Assembly: GCA_020629635.1 (NCBI GenBank)
Contig: JAHDCX010000017.1
Location: forward strand, 38,808 to 102,807
Direction: 5' to 3'
Source: Acidimicrobiales bacterium
GTDB lineage: Bacteria > Actinomycetota > Acidimicrobiia > Acidimicrobiales > SHLQ01
DNA: 64,000 nt
Below, piece by piece: positions 32,231-41,437 of the stretch (positions within the stretch are counted from its first letter, which is position 1; every line of letters starts with the position of its first letter). The translations under genes and the position numbers were made by a program. The notes beneath the pieces are model-generated. The model was not told where the DNA came from. It saw only the letters and a program-made list of their open reading frames with translations, and searched no databases.

Positions 32231-34512
32231 GCCGTCACCTCCTCGGCAATGGTGGACCACACTCGTTCGGCGGTCATCGGAAGCTGTCGGACGGGACGCC
32301 CGATGAGAGCGGCGATCGCATTCGAGATCGCGCCGGCGGTCGGGACGTTTGGCGCTTCGGCGAGCCCCTTGGCGCCCTTGGGTCCGGCGTTGGGGGTGTG
32401 GATCTCGACGAACTGGGTGTGGATCTCCGGTGCGTCGGCGATCGTTTGCAACTTGTACTCGAGAAGGGCGGCGTTGCGTTGGCTGCCGGTCTCGTCGTAC
32501 TGGGTGCCTTCGGTGAGGGCCTGGCCGATCCCCATGAGGATGCCGCCTTCGACCTGACCGTGGGCAGCGACGGGGTTGAGGATCGTCCCGGAGTCGTGCA
32601 CGGCGTGGACTTCGAGCACGCGTGCGACGCCGGTGTCTTTGTCGAGCCGGACCCGTGCGACATGGCAGATGAACTGCGGTGCCATGAATGACGAAAAGCC
32701 CTGTTCGCCGAGACAGCTCGATCCCTTGATCTCGGGCCATTCGAGTTCGTCGGTGGATCCCGAACCGAGCAGGAGTTCGCCTTCGGCTGCGGCTTCGGCG
32801 AGCTCGACGATCGGGACGGACTTGGTCGGCGTGCCCGCCACCGATGCGGCGCCGTCGGCGAGCACGATGTCGGCAGCGGAGGCCTCGAGCTTTGTGGCGG
32901 CGAGCTCGCGGAGCTGCCCGGCGATCTCCTTGGCGGCCTTCTCGACGGCTCGGCCGTGGTTGAACAGCGTCATCGAACCCGACGCGCCGGGCCCGTCGGG
33001 TGCGGCGGCGGTGTCCTGATAGACGAGCTCGACGTCGGTCTGGTCGAGGCCGAGTTCGTCGGCGGCGAGCATGCGCAGCGTCATGACCGAGCCGGTACCG
33101 CACTCGTTGGCGCCGGTGATGACCTGCACCTTCCCGTCGGCGTGCATCTTCATGTACGCGCCGGCGGGCATGTGGAACGACGGCCACCACCCGATCGAGA
33201 TGCCGAAGGCTTCGTCGTCGGGGAGCTCGGTCGTGCCCCAACCGGCGGACTCGGCGGCCATGTCGAGGCAGCGGTCGAGACCGATCTCCTCGTACGTCTG
33301 GCCGGTGGGGCCGACGTCGCCGGTGCGCACGATGTTGCGTCGACGGAAGTCGAGCGGGTCCATGCCGATCGCCGCAGCGAGCTCGTCGGTGTGGGACTCG
33401 ACGGCCCAGCAGCCCTGCGGGGCAGTCGGTGCTCGCACGGAGCCCGACGGCTGGTGGTTGGTGTAGACGAGCTGGGCATCGATCCGCACGTTGGGGATCG
33501 TGTATGGCCCGGCGACGTGCATTGCGGCGGCCTGGGCGAAGAAGCTCGAGTCGGCCATGTAGGCGCCGTTGTCGAGCAGGAGCTCGCCGGTGCGGGCGAC
33601 GATGTTGCCCTCGGCGTCGAGGCCTGTGGTGACGTCGACGATCATGCCCTCGCGTCGGCGATCGGGTGCGGTGAACTCTTCCCACCGGGAAAAGACGAGC
33701 TTGCAGGGGCGCTTGGCGGCTCGGGCCAGCGCGGCGATGTGGGGCTCGTAGTGCGGGCCACACTTGCCGCCGAATCCGCCTCCCACGTGCGGCACGATGA
33801 CCCGCACCTTCGTGGTCGGCATCTCGAGCGTCTCGCACACACCGTTGCGGGCGTCGAAGGGGACCTGGGTGCTCGTCCAGATCGTCACCTTGTCGCCCTC
33901 CCACTGCGCGATCACGGCCCGTGGTTCGATCGGTACGGCGTGGCTGGCGTCGGCGACGAAGCGGCTGGACACGACGGTGTGGGCGGCAGCCATGGCGGCA
34001 TCGGGATCGCCCATCTCGATTGACGAGTGGGTGCCCACGTTGCCGTGATGTGGCGTGTCTCCCGTGATCGCGTAACCGTCGAGGTCGTCGTGGACCAGGG
34101 GAGAGTCGTCGGCGACGGCGGCCTCGAGGTCGGTGACGATCGGCAGCTCGTCGTATTCGACGACGATGGCGTCGACCGCGCGTTGGGCGACCTCGGGCGA
34201 GATGGCGGCGACGGCGGCCAGGACCTCGCCGTCGTAACGCACGACGCCCTTGGCGAAGAGGGTGCGGTCGGCGATGCCGTAGCTGTAGCGGACGTCGGGC
34301 ACGTCGTCGGCTGTGATCACCGCGAAGACTCCGGGGATCGCCTTGGCGGCGGACACGTCGAGTTTCGTGATGCGGGCATGGCTAACGCCGGCGTAGCGGA
34401 ACTTCGCCGCGAGCATGCCGGTCAGGGTCATGTCCGCCGTGTAGCGGCCCGATCCGGTCACCTTGTCTGGGCCGTCGGCCCGGACGAACGTCGGCAGATC
34501 AGTGATGGCCAT
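32227..34512 (-). CDS. molybdenum hydroxylase large subunit (xanthine/aldehyde dehydrogenase family)
   Basis: This 761-residue molybdopterin-binding subunit starts with the short domain RADGPDKVTGSGRYTADM. Cofactor motifs include VPHVGGGFGGKCGPHYEP, the central GSVRAPTAPQGCWAVE loop, GANECGTGSVMTLRML and DTAAAPDGPGASGSM. A C-terminal KGLAEAPNVPTAGAI holds the catalytic Glu of the usual KGVGEP motif. The selenium/copper loop of true CO dehydrogenase (VAYRCSFR) is absent, so the substrate is more likely an aldehyde, purine or N-heterocycle. It lacks a nearby XdhC/CoxF maturation gene; the MoxR-VWA pair 12 kb away is a possible maturation system. It is the first gene of the three-gene operon. 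Confidence 0.92.
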   Translation of the reverse strand: MAITDLPTFVRADGPDKVTGSGRYTADMTLTGMLAAKFRYAGVSHARITKLDVSAAKAIPGVFAVITADDVPDVRYSYGIADRTLFAKGVVRYDGEVLAAVAAISPEVAQRAVDAIVVEYDELPIVTDLEAAVADDSPLVHDDLDGYAITGDTPHHGNVGTHSSIEMGDPDAAMAAAHTVVSSRFVADASHAVPIEPRAVIAQWEGDKVTIWTSTQVPFDARNGVCETLEMPTTKVRVIVPHVGGGFGGKCGPHYEPHIAALARAAKRPCKLVFSRWEEFTAPDRRREGMIVDVTTGLDAEGNIVARTGELLLDNGAYMADSSFFAQAAAMHVAGPYTIPNVRIDAQLVYTNHQPSGSVRAPTAPQGCWAVESHTDELAAAIGMDPLDFRRRNIVRTGDVGPTGQTYEEIGLDRCLDMAAESAGWGTTELPDDEAFGISIGWWPSFHMPAGAYMKMHADGKVQVITGANECGTGSVMTLRMLAADELGLDQTDVELVYQDTAAAPDGPGASGSMTLFNHGRAVEKAAKEIAGQLRELAATKLEASAADIVLADGAASVAGTPTKSVPIVELAEAAAEGELLLGSGSTDELEWPEIKGSSCLGEQGFSSFMAPQFICHVARVRLDKDTGVARVLEVHAVHDSGTILNPVAAHGQVEGGILMGIGQALTEGTQYDETGSQRNAALLEYKLQTIADAPEIHTQFVEIHTPNAGPKGAKGLAEAPNVPTAGAISNAIAALIGRPVRQLPMTAERVWSTIAEEVTA

Positions 34513-34690
34513 GTGACGCTCCCTGTTGTCGTGTGCGGGACAGTGCGTCAGTGTCTCACAGGATCCCGTACGTGGGCGTTTCGGCCGCCCGTCGACCGGT
34601 CGTCGATCGGTTCGGGCCGCTCGTCTCGCGGGACGGCGAACAAGTGATGTGACACGCAGCGAATCGGGTTTCGACCAACCCCGACTGGGA

Positions 34691-34696
34691 TAGTCT
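34691..34696 (+). promoter_or_regulatory. -10 box, leaderless mrp operon
   Basis: TAGTCT lies exactly 7 nt before the GTG at 34704, with TTTCGACC about 15 bp upstream as a weak -35. It would give a leaderless transcript for the whole Mrp operon. Confidence 0.45.
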
Positions 34697-34703
34697 GAGT
34701 GCT

Positions 34704-37448
34704 GTGATCTGGTGGCTCCTCGTGCTCCACCTGCTTGGAATCGGCGTTGCTGTGCTGGGCGGCCGACGAGGAATCCGGACAGGTCTCATCGCTGCCGCGG
34801 TCGCGCCTGCCATCACGACGGTCTGGGCGCTGACACAGATCATCGATGGCGACACCGAGGCGACCGCCCGGCTCATGTGGGTTGACGCGCTCGACATTGG
34901 CTTCGAGTTCCGCATCGACGATGTTGCGCTTCTGATGACGTTGCTCGTTTCGGGTATCGGCACGCTCGTCTTCATCAACGCCACCGGCTACTTCTCCGCG
35001 GACGCCGACGGTGGCACCCGATTCCCGGCCACCCTGCTTGCGTTCTCCATGTCGATGCTCGGCCTCGTGTGGGCCGATTCGATCTGGACGCTGTTCATCT
35101 TCTGGGAGGCGACGTCGGTGACGTCGTTCCTCCTCGTCGGCCACAAGAACACCTACGCCGATGCCCGCAACTCGGCCCGGCGCGCCCTCGTGATCACCGG
35201 TGCCGGAGGTCTGGTGCTGCTCGCCGGTCTGCTGATCCTGGCCGAACAAGCTGGCACCTCGACCATCTCTGAGATGGGTGCGGTGTCCGGTGCCGCCGCG
35301 ACCACGGCCGCAGTGCTCGTGATGATCGGTGCGGCGACCAAGTCCGCGCAGTTCCCGTTCCACGTCTGGCTGCCCGGCGCCATGGCGGCGCCCACACCCG
35401 TGAGTGCGTACCTGCACTCAGCGACGATGGTGAAAGCCGGCGTGTTGCTCGTCGCGGTCCTGAGCCCCGTCTTTGTCGACGTTGGCGCGTGGAAGTGGAC
35501 CGGCGTGGCGTTCGGCATCGCGTCGATGTTGTGGGGAGCGATCGGAGCCCTCCGCCAGACCGACGCCAAGCTCATCCTCGCCTGGGGAACGGTGTCGCAG
35601 CTCGGTCTGCTCATCACCTTGTTCAGTCTCGGTAGCGCGAAGGCGATCTTCGCCGGCACGTCGTTGTTGCTCGCTCACGCCGTGTTCAAGGCGCCGTTGT
35701 TCCTCGTCGTCGGCGAGGTCGATGTTCGGACGGGTACCCGGGACATCACCAAGCTCGACGGACTCAATCGATCGATGCCGATCGCGTTCGGCGTTGCCGT
35801 CGTCGCCGGATTGTCGATGGCTGGAGTGCCGCCGCTGCTCGGCTTCCCGGCGAAGGAGGCGGCGATCGAGGCGGCCCTGGGTCTCTCGGGTACCGAGCGC
35901 GCCGTTGCGCTACCCACCATCGTCGGCGGCGCCGTGCTCACCGTTGCCTACACGACCCGATTCTTGATCGGAACGTTCGGTCCGGGCCTCGAAGGCCGCA
36001 CCGAAGTGGCACCCCGGCGGGTCTCGATGACGGTCGCCACGGTGACACTCGGTGCGCTGTCCGTGCTCGGGTATGTCTTTGCGCCCGCCGCCACGGCACT
36101 TGTCCGTGCGGCGGCCATCGAAAGCAACGAGAAGGCCGAGGTCTACGAGCTGATCCGGTGGCCAGGGCTCAAGACGGCGTTCGTCATCTCGGTGATCGTG
36201 GTCGTGCTTGGTGCGATCCTCGGTTGGTTCTTGTCGCAACGCTCGATCCGGGTGCCCGACACGGTTGGCGCCAACGCGGCCGACGAAATGGTCGACGGCG
36301 TGCTCTCGTGGGCACCACGCATCACCGCGGCGATCCAGCACGGTTCGCTCCCCGTGTATCTCGCCACGATGGGTTTTGCGATGGTGGTGGCGGCGATCCC
36401 CTTCGTCTTCGCAATCGAGACCGACCACCTCGTCGCTTGGGACAACCCGGCGCAGCTGGCGCTCGCGGTGCTGACGGTTGCCGCCGCCCTTGCGGGCGCG
36501 TTCGTGGGATCTCGATTGGGCGCGACGCTCACGTTGGGTGCCGTGGGCGTGTGCGTGTCGGGTCTGTTCGTGATCCACGGGGCCCCGGACCTTGCGCTCA
36601 CTCAGCTCGTTGTCGAGACCGTGATCGTCGTCGGATTCGTCGTTGGCCTTGGCGCGTTGACCACCCGATTCCCCGAGACCCGGGACTCGTGGCGGACCGT
36701 TCGGCTCGTGCTGTCCGTGCTCGGCGGCGCGGGGGTCACGATGGCCCTGGCCGCGTCGGCGTCCGACCCGTCCGGCACCCCGCCGATCGAGGCGCTCACC
36801 GACGGGGCGAAAGACATCGGTGGCGGCAAGAACATCGTGAACGTGATCCTCACCGACCTTCGTGCGCTCGACACACTGGGCGAGGTCGTGGTGCTGGCCA
36901 CGGTCACCGCCGGCATCCTCGCCCTCGCCCGTGTCGTGCGGGAGGAACAGCAGGTCAGCGAGGGCGCAGTCGCAACGCGAACGGGTTACGCCTTGATCTC
37001 GACGCCGTCGCCGACCGTTCGTACCGCCATCCGAATCGCGTCTCCGTTCGCCATCGTCTTGGCGGCGTACTTGTTCTTTGCGGGCCACAACAATCCCGGC
37101 GGCGGGTTTGCGGCAGGACTCGTCCTGGGGTCGACCGTGATCCTGCGAACGGTCGCTGGACTGCCGCGGCGCGTCAAGCCGCGCAAGGCGGTCACGATCG
37201 GCACCCTCACGGTCGCGTTTGTGGCGCTCGTCCCGATCCTGTTCGGTGATCCGTTCCTCGACATGTGGATCGGCTCGATCGACGTCCCCATGCTCGGCAC
37301 GATCAAGTCCGGGAGCGCCCTCGTGTTCGATCTGGGTGTGACAGCGATCGTGGTCGGCTTGATCACCGCATCGATCGAAGGGCTCTCCACCATCACCGAT
37401 CAGGTCATGGCTGACGCCCGCAAGGCACGAGATGGGGCGACCACATGA
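34704..37448 (+). CDS. mrpA: Mrp Na+/H+ antiporter subunit A fused to subunit B
   Basis: This is a 914-residue membrane protein. Residues 1-500 are the NuoL/MrpA-type proton-pumping module: FWEATSVTSFLLVGH with its Glu, KSAQFPFHVWLPGAMAAPTPVSAYLHSATMVKAG (given as its parts KSAQFPFHVWLP and HSATMVKAG). The following helices, around LALTQLVVETVIVVG, are the conserved C-terminal MrpA extension. Residues from about 752, with AAYLFFAGHNNPGGGFAAGL, are MrpB. A-B fusion is common in actinobacteria. The complex exchanges Na+ for H+ and supports pH and salt tolerance. The gene overlaps mrpC by 4 bp. Confidence 0.94.
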   Translation: MIWWLLVLHLLGIGVAVLGGRRGIRTGLIAAAVAPAITTVWALTQIIDGDTEATARLMWVDALDIGFEFRIDDVALLMTLLVSGIGTLVFINATGYFSADADGGTRFPATLLAFSMSMLGLVWADSIWTLFIFWEATSVTSFLLVGHKNTYADARNSARRALVITGAGGLVLLAGLLILAEQAGTSTISEMGAVSGAAATTAAVLVMIGAATKSAQFPFHVWLPGAMAAPTPVSAYLHSATMVKAGVLLVAVLSPVFVDVGAWKWTGVAFGIASMLWGAIGALRQTDAKLILAWGTVSQLGLLITLFSLGSAKAIFAGTSLLLAHAVFKAPLFLVVGEVDVRTGTRDITKLDGLNRSMPIAFGVAVVAGLSMAGVPPLLGFPAKEAAIEAALGLSGTERAVALPTIVGGAVLTVAYTTRFLIGTFGPGLEGRTEVAPRRVSMTVATVTLGALSVLGYVFAPAATALVRAAAIESNEKAEVYELIRWPGLKTAFVISVIVVVLGAILGWFLSQRSIRVPDTVGANAADEMVDGVLSWAPRITAAIQHGSLPVYLATMGFAMVVAAIPFVFAIETDHLVAWDNPAQLALAVLTVAAALAGAFVGSRLGATLTLGAVGVCVSGLFVIHGAPDLALTQLVVETVIVVGFVVGLGALTTRFPETRDSWRTVRLVLSVLGGAGVTMALAASASDPSGTPPIEALTDGAKDIGGGKNIVNVILTDLRALDTLGEVVVLATVTAGILALARVVREEQQVSEGAVATRTGYALISTPSPTVRTAIRIASPFAIVLAAYLFFAGHNNPGGGFAAGLVLGSTVILRTVAGLPRRVKPRKAVTIGTLTVAFVALVPILFGDPFLDMWIGSIDVPMLGTIKSGSALVFDLGVTAIVVGLITASIEGLSTITDQVMADARKARDGATT

Positions 37449-37852
37449 GTGCGGCCCTGCTGTTTGCCGTCTTCGGCTTGACCGGGGTCGGGATCTATCT
37501 GATCACCTCGCGCTCGTTGAGCCGGATCATCCTCGGGTTCGTGCTGCTCGGACATGCCGCGGTCATCGCGCTCGTCACCGCCGGTGGCCCTCCGGGAGAG
37601 GCGCCGATCGCCGGCCGATCCGACGATCCGATCGCCAATCCGCTGCCGCAGGCGCTGGCGCTCACGGCGATCGTCATCTCCTTCGGTCTGACGTTGTTCA
37701 TGTTGGCCCTCGCCGGCCGCCAGCAGACCCTGAGCGGGAGCGACCTCGTCGAGGACGATCTCGAAGACCGACGGCTCGCGGCGCGCGCCGAACGTGAGGC
37801 GGCGCTCGAAGAGCTGCGTGAGGCGGCGCTTGCCGAGGAAGAGGAGTCATGA
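37445..37852 (+). CDS. mrpC: Mrp antiporter subunit C
   Basis: This 135-residue NuoK-like subunit has three helices: AALLFAVFGLTGVGIYLITS, IILGFVLLGHAAVIALVTA and LALTAIVISFGLTLFMLAL. DPIANPLPQALALTAIVIS is the family signature. It has an unusually long charged C-terminal tail (about 45 residues; DLEDRRLAARAEREAALEEL) expected to be a cytoplasmic helix. Overlaps of 4 bp on both sides place it firmly in the operon. Confidence 0.93.
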   Translation: MSAALLFAVFGLTGVGIYLITSRSLSRIILGFVLLGHAAVIALVTAGGPPGEAPIAGRSDDPIANPLPQALALTAIVISFGLTLFMLALAGRQQTLSGSDLVEDDLEDRRLAARAEREAALEELREAALAEEEES

Positions 37853-39330
37853 ATCTTCTCTTCGCGTTGATGATCGTGGCGCCGCTGGTCGCGTCTGCGT
37901 CGGGCCTGCTTGTCCGGGGTCGGGAGAGCGCCCGAGACGTTGCGACGCTCATCGGTTCGGGCACGGCGGCCGCTGCGTCGTGGGTGATGTTTGGCATCGT
38001 GGCCTCCGAGGGCACCAAGACGGTGCGCGTCGGCGGCTGGGACCCGGAGTTGGGCATTGTGCTTGTGGCTGATCGCTTCGCCGCGCTGGTCCTGCCTATT
38101 GCGCTGGCGATCATCTTCGTGGTCGAGATCTTCGCGATCGGTCAGCGCCGCACGGCGTGGGGAGCCAACCCCGAGCTCGCCGGCCCGCTCCTCGGCGTCT
38201 TGACGTCGGGCGTCTCGCTGGCGTTTCTCACCGGCGATTTGTTCACGTTGTTCGTGGCGTTCGAGCTGATCCTGGTGTCGAGCTACGTGTTGTTGACCCA
38301 TCAGGGCCAGCGCGCCCAGGTTCGGTCGGGCATGTCGTACGTGGTCATGAACCTGCTGGCGTCGACGCTGTTCCTCTTCGGGCTCGCCTACGTGTATGCC
38401 GCGACCGGCACGGTGAACATGGCGTTGCTGACCGAGCGCATGGGCGATCTGCCCGAAGGCGTCCGGATCGGTATCGGCGCCTGGTTCTTCGTCGTGTTCG
38501 GGACGAAGGCTGCGGTCTTCCCGCTGTTCAGCTGGTTGCCGGACTCCTACCCGACGGCTCCGACGACGATCACTGCGGTCTTTGCCGGCCTGCTCACCAA
38601 GATCGGCATCTACGCCATGATCCGGTTCCACACGTTGATGGCGCTCGACGATCTGGGCGGCGCCATGTTGATCATCGCCGGCGTGACGATGGTGATCGGT
38701 GCGCTCGGCGCCCTGGCGCAGTCGAACGTGAAGCGGATCCTGTCGTTCCACATCATCAGCCAGATCGGGTACATGCTCATGGGCTTGGGCCTGTTCAGTG
38801 CGGCTGGGACGGCCGGCGCGATCTTGTTCCTCGTGCACCACATGCCGGTCAAGACGGTGCTGTTCCTCGTGGGCGGACTGATCGAGAACGACCAGGGAAC
38901 TGGCAATCTGGACCGGTCGGGAGGCATGGCCTCGCGGCGACCGCTGATCGCTGCGCTGTTCGCCGTTCCGGCGCTCAGCTTGGCCGGGCTGCCCCCGTTC
39001 TCGGGTTTCATCGCCAAGTTCTCGGTCATCTCGGCCGGGATCGAGGCCCGCGCCACCCCGATCGTCGTGCTGGCGCTCTTCGCCGGATTGTTGACGTTGC
39101 TGTCGATGACGAAGATCTGGCTGGGCGTGTTCTGGGGATCTCCGCCGGATGGCTCCGATGACGACGACGACCCGCCGGGCAATCGCACGACGATGCTCGT
39201 CGCAACGGGCATGGCCGTGGCGGGAACGCTGGCCATCTCGTTCTTTGCGGGCGCCTTGTTCGAGCTGAGCATCGAAGCCGCCGAAGAGCTGCGATCGGCG
39301 ACCGCCTATCGGGAAGCGGTGCTTCGATGA
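37849..39330 (+). CDS. mrpD: Mrp antiporter subunit D
   Basis: This 493-residue NuoM/NuoN-like subunit has about 14 helices. Signatures include FTLFVAFELILVSSYVLL with the conserved Glu, FGTKAAVFPLFSWLPDSYPT with the Lys, AGLLTKIGIYAMIRF, and HIISQIGYMLMGLGL. It provides the second proton channel. The C-terminal part (SMTKIWLGVFWG then an acidic DGSDDDDDPPG loop) is typical apart from the acidic loop. It overlaps mrpC and mrpE by 4 bp. Confidence 0.94.
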   Translation: MNLLFALMIVAPLVASASGLLVRGRESARDVATLIGSGTAAAASWVMFGIVASEGTKTVRVGGWDPELGIVLVADRFAALVLPIALAIIFVVEIFAIGQRRTAWGANPELAGPLLGVLTSGVSLAFLTGDLFTLFVAFELILVSSYVLLTHQGQRAQVRSGMSYVVMNLLASTLFLFGLAYVYAATGTVNMALLTERMGDLPEGVRIGIGAWFFVVFGTKAAVFPLFSWLPDSYPTAPTTITAVFAGLLTKIGIYAMIRFHTLMALDDLGGAMLIIAGVTMVIGALGALAQSNVKRILSFHIISQIGYMLMGLGLFSAAGTAGAILFLVHHMPVKTVLFLVGGLIENDQGTGNLDRSGGMASRRPLIAALFAVPALSLAGLPPFSGFIAKFSVISAGIEARATPIVVLALFAGLLTLLSMTKIWLGVFWGSPPDGSDDDDDPPGNRTTMLVATGMAVAGTLAISFFAGALFELSIEAAEELRSATAYREAVLR

Positions 39331-39830
39331 TGGCGGTGTTCGCTCCCCGCCGACTCGCCGTCATGGCGGGCCTCACCGTTGCCTGGTGCGCGCTGTGGGG
39401 CAACGTCTCGGTCGCCAACATTGCGTCGGGGCTGATCGTGAGTGGCGTGGCGAGCAACGGCTTCTTCTCGACTCCGCACCGGGGCCCGATTCGGGTCGGC
39501 GCAGCGATTCGGCTGTTCGGATTGATTGCCTGGGATCTCATCACGTCGACCGCGTATGTGGCCCGAGAGATCCTGACGCCGACCGATTACACCGAAGAGC
39601 AACTCGTCCCGGTGTCGTTGCCTCCCGAGCTCCGCGGCCACGTGCTCTTGTTGGTCGTTGCGGTGACCCTCACGCCCGGAACGGCAGTCATCGACGTCGA
39701 CGACGACACCGGCGAACTGATGCTCCACCTCTTGCACGGCGAGCGAACCGAGGCAACCGTCGCCCATGTCCATGAGTTGGCGACGCTCGCCGAGCAGGCC
39801 TTTCCGACCGTCGACGAGGTGACGTCGTGA
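39327..39830 (+). CDS. mrpE: Mrp antiporter subunit E
   Basis: This 167-residue membrane subunit has a short hydrophobic N-terminus (MAGLTVAWCALWGNVSVANI, LIVSGVASNGFF), a helix IRLFGLIAWDLITSTAYVAREIL, and a soluble domain with LLVVAVTLTPGTAVIDVDDD, the MrpE signature. The last residues are an acidic helix. It overlaps both neighbours by 4 bp. Confidence 0.92.
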   Translation: MMAVFAPRRLAVMAGLTVAWCALWGNVSVANIASGLIVSGVASNGFFSTPHRGPIRVGAAIRLFGLIAWDLITSTAYVAREILTPTDYTEEQLVPVSLPPELRGHVLLLVVAVTLTPGTAVIDVDDDTGELMLHLLHGERTEATVAHVHELATLAEQAFPTVDEVTS

Positions 39831-40108
39831 GCGTGATTGCGTTGATCGGATTCGGGATCGGGTTCTTGTGTGCCTTCGTCCGGCTCGTGATGGGGCCCAG
39901 CCTCGCCGACCGGGTGATGGCGCTCGACGTGAGCCTGATCTGTTTGATGGGTGGCATCACGGTCGATGCGACTCGTCGGGACGACACGTCGTATCTGATC
40001 CTCCTGGTCGTGATCGCGATCATCGGGTTCACGGCGACGGTGTCGGCCAGCCGATTCATCGAGTCGGATCAGATCGATGCGCTTCCGAGCCCGGAGGGTG
40101 AACGATGA
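39827..40108 (+). CDS. mrpF: Mrp antiporter subunit F
   Basis: This 93-residue protein has three helices: SVIALIGFGIGFLCAFVRLV, DRVMALDVSLICLMGGITV, and YLILLVVIAIIGFTATVSA. The GPSLADRVMALD motif is the MrpF signature. It is located between mrpE and mrpG with 4-bp overlaps. Confidence 0.92.
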   Translation: MSVIALIGFGIGFLCAFVRLVMGPSLADRVMALDVSLICLMGGITVDATRRDDTSYLILLVVIAIIGFTATVSASRFIESDQIDALPSPEGER

Positions 40109-40383
40109 CGGTCGTGGCGGACCTGCTCATGATTCTCGGTGCCTTCGTGGCGGTCCTCGCTGGTATCGGAATTCTGAAGTTCCAAACGCCGTATTCGCGC
40201 TTCCACGCGGCCGGCAAGGCGAGTCCGGTGGCCGCCATGGCGCTTGCTGCCGGCGCGGCGATTCACCTCGGATGGTCTGCCGCGGGCATCCTGCTTCTCG
40301 CTGTCGTGGCGATGGCGGTCACGTTGCCGTTCGGGATGCACCTGTTGATCCGGGCGATCCACCGGAGTGGTACGCCCGACTGA
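40105..40383 (+). CDS. mrpG: Mrp antiporter subunit G
   Basis: This 92-residue final subunit has three helices. LLMILGAFVAVLAGIGILKF, TPYSRFHAAGKASPVAAMAL and MAVTLPFGMHLLIRAI include the FHAAGKAS signature of MrpG. The operon order A/B-C-D-E-F-G is complete. A hairpin terminator begins 33 bp after the stop. Confidence 0.92.
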   Translation: MTVVADLLMILGAFVAVLAGIGILKFQTPYSRFHAAGKASPVAAMALAAGAAIHLGWSAAGILLLAVVAMAVTLPFGMHLLIRAIHRSGTPD

Positions 40384-40415
40384 CCCGGGCTCAGCCGACT
40401 GATTCGGCCATTTCG

Positions 40416-40445
40416 AAAAAGAGGTTTCCGAAACCCCTCTTTTCC
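40416..40445 (+). terminator. intrinsic terminator of mrp operon
   Basis: AAAAGAGGTTTC (40417-40428) pairs with GAAACCCCTCTTTT (40430-40443), with a small bulge, and the right arm ends in a T-run. It has the form of a factor-independent terminator, just before the next gene at 40459. Confidence 0.75.
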
Positions 40446-40458
40446 ATATGGTTCATCC

Positions 40459-40950
40459 ATGGAGGTTTCGGAACGTACTCATGTCATCGTGGCGATCGAC
40501 GATCCGACGCGTTGTCGAGGAGCGCTTCGTCGAGCCATCGACATGGCCGAGCGGCGCGACGCACACTTGGTCGTGCTGCACTCGACCGATTCGGGTGTCG
40601 CCGTCCAGAACGGGCCGAGCGCCTCGATTGCCACGCAGTTGGGCAATCCCCTGTGGGCGCAGATTCATCTCGCCGTCGAAGCAGCCGGAGCGGATCCGTC
40701 GACGACCACCACCTACGTGTCGGGTGCTCCGCTCGACGAACTGGTCGTTCCGTGGGCCGACAAGGCGCACGCCGTGTACCTCGGGCCGCGGCGGTCGAGG
40801 ATCGGGTTGTTGGGAGACACGAAGCGCCGTCTTTCGAGGAGGTTTGGCGGGTTGACTATCGAGCGCGTCCACAACGGCCAGCCCTCGCCCATCGCCTCGA
40901 CCTCGACAGCGTCGTTGCCGCGATCACTACCGAGAGAGAAGACCGGATAG
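40459..40950 (+). CDS. universal stress protein-like
   Basis: This 163-residue protein opens VIVAIDDPTRCRGALRRAIDMAERRDAHLVVLH (seen as VIVAIDDP and AHLVVLHS), the pattern of the first strand and helix of the USP fold. It continues with a long helix and a YVSGAPLDELVVPWAD-like segment. The ATP loop (GxxGxxxxxxxG(S/T)) is not evident; AVYLGPRRSRIGLLGDTKRRL stands in its place, so ATP binding is doubtful. It starts a three-gene run with the coiled-coil and zinc-ribbon genes (10-bp gap, then a 1-bp overlap). Function in that set is unknown. Confidence 0.6.
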   Translation: MEVSERTHVIVAIDDPTRCRGALRRAIDMAERRDAHLVVLHSTDSGVAVQNGPSASIATQLGNPLWAQIHLAVEAAGADPSTTTTYVSGAPLDELVVPWADKAHAVYLGPRRSRIGLLGDTKRRLSRRFGGLTIERVHNGQPSPIASTSTASLPRSLPREKTG

Positions 40951-40960
40951 AACGGTTGCC

Positions 40961-41437
40961 GTGATTCGGACGCCCCTCGAGGCACAGGCTGCCCTCCGGA
41001 GGGTCGACGTTGCCCGGTCGGCGATTCGTTCGTCCACGCCAATGCCGTCGACGCTCGCCTTGGTCGACGAGGTCGTCGATGCGGTGCAGGACTCGCTGCG
41101 TCGCCGCGGACGTCTCGAGCAGGCGTCGGCAACGCTCGATCGGCGGGGCATTGATCGCCGGCTCAAAGCGTTGATGCGTTCGGTCGACGACGGTGATCCT
41201 GAGATCGTCGCCGTGCGAGCACAGCGTCAGGTGGCGTTGGACCTCGAGCATCAGATTGACGATCTCGAACGCGCCCTCCGCACGTCGGTCAGTGACCTCG
41301 AGTCGCTGGCGGCTCGCCATGTGGCGTCAGCGGCCGGCGCAGACTCCGCTGCCCGTGACGTGACCGACGAGCTCGGGAGGCTTCGCGCCGACGCCGACGC
41401 GCTCGATGCCGCCCGACGAGAGGTGAACGAACTCTGA
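40961..41437 (+). CDS. coiled-coil protein, unknown
   Basis: This 158-residue protein, from GTG 40961, is almost entirely helical with heptad patterns (VRAQRQVALDLEHQIDDLERALRTSV and LGRLRADADALDAARREVNEL). It has no membrane segment and no Cys. It shares a base with the zinc-ribbon gene start (TGATG), so the two proteins are probably made together and may interact. I recognise no family. Confidence 0.65.
   Translation: MIRTPLEAQAALRRVDVARSAIRSSTPMPSTLALVDEVVDAVQDSLRRRGRLEQASATLDRRGIDRRLKALMRSVDDGDPEIVAVRAQRQVALDLEHQIDDLERALRTSVSDLESLAARHVASAAGADSAARDVTDELGRLRADADALDAARREVNEL

Noticed and set aside
30849..34512. Form I CO dehydrogenase
   Set aside because: The large subunit lacks the VAYRCSFR active-site loop; only membership in the wider molybdenum hydroxylase family is supported.
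35910..37088. 392-residue - strand frame opposite mrpA
   Set aside because: A charged His/Arg-rich frame mirroring a hydrophobic multi-helix protein; typical antisense shadow in high-GC DNA.
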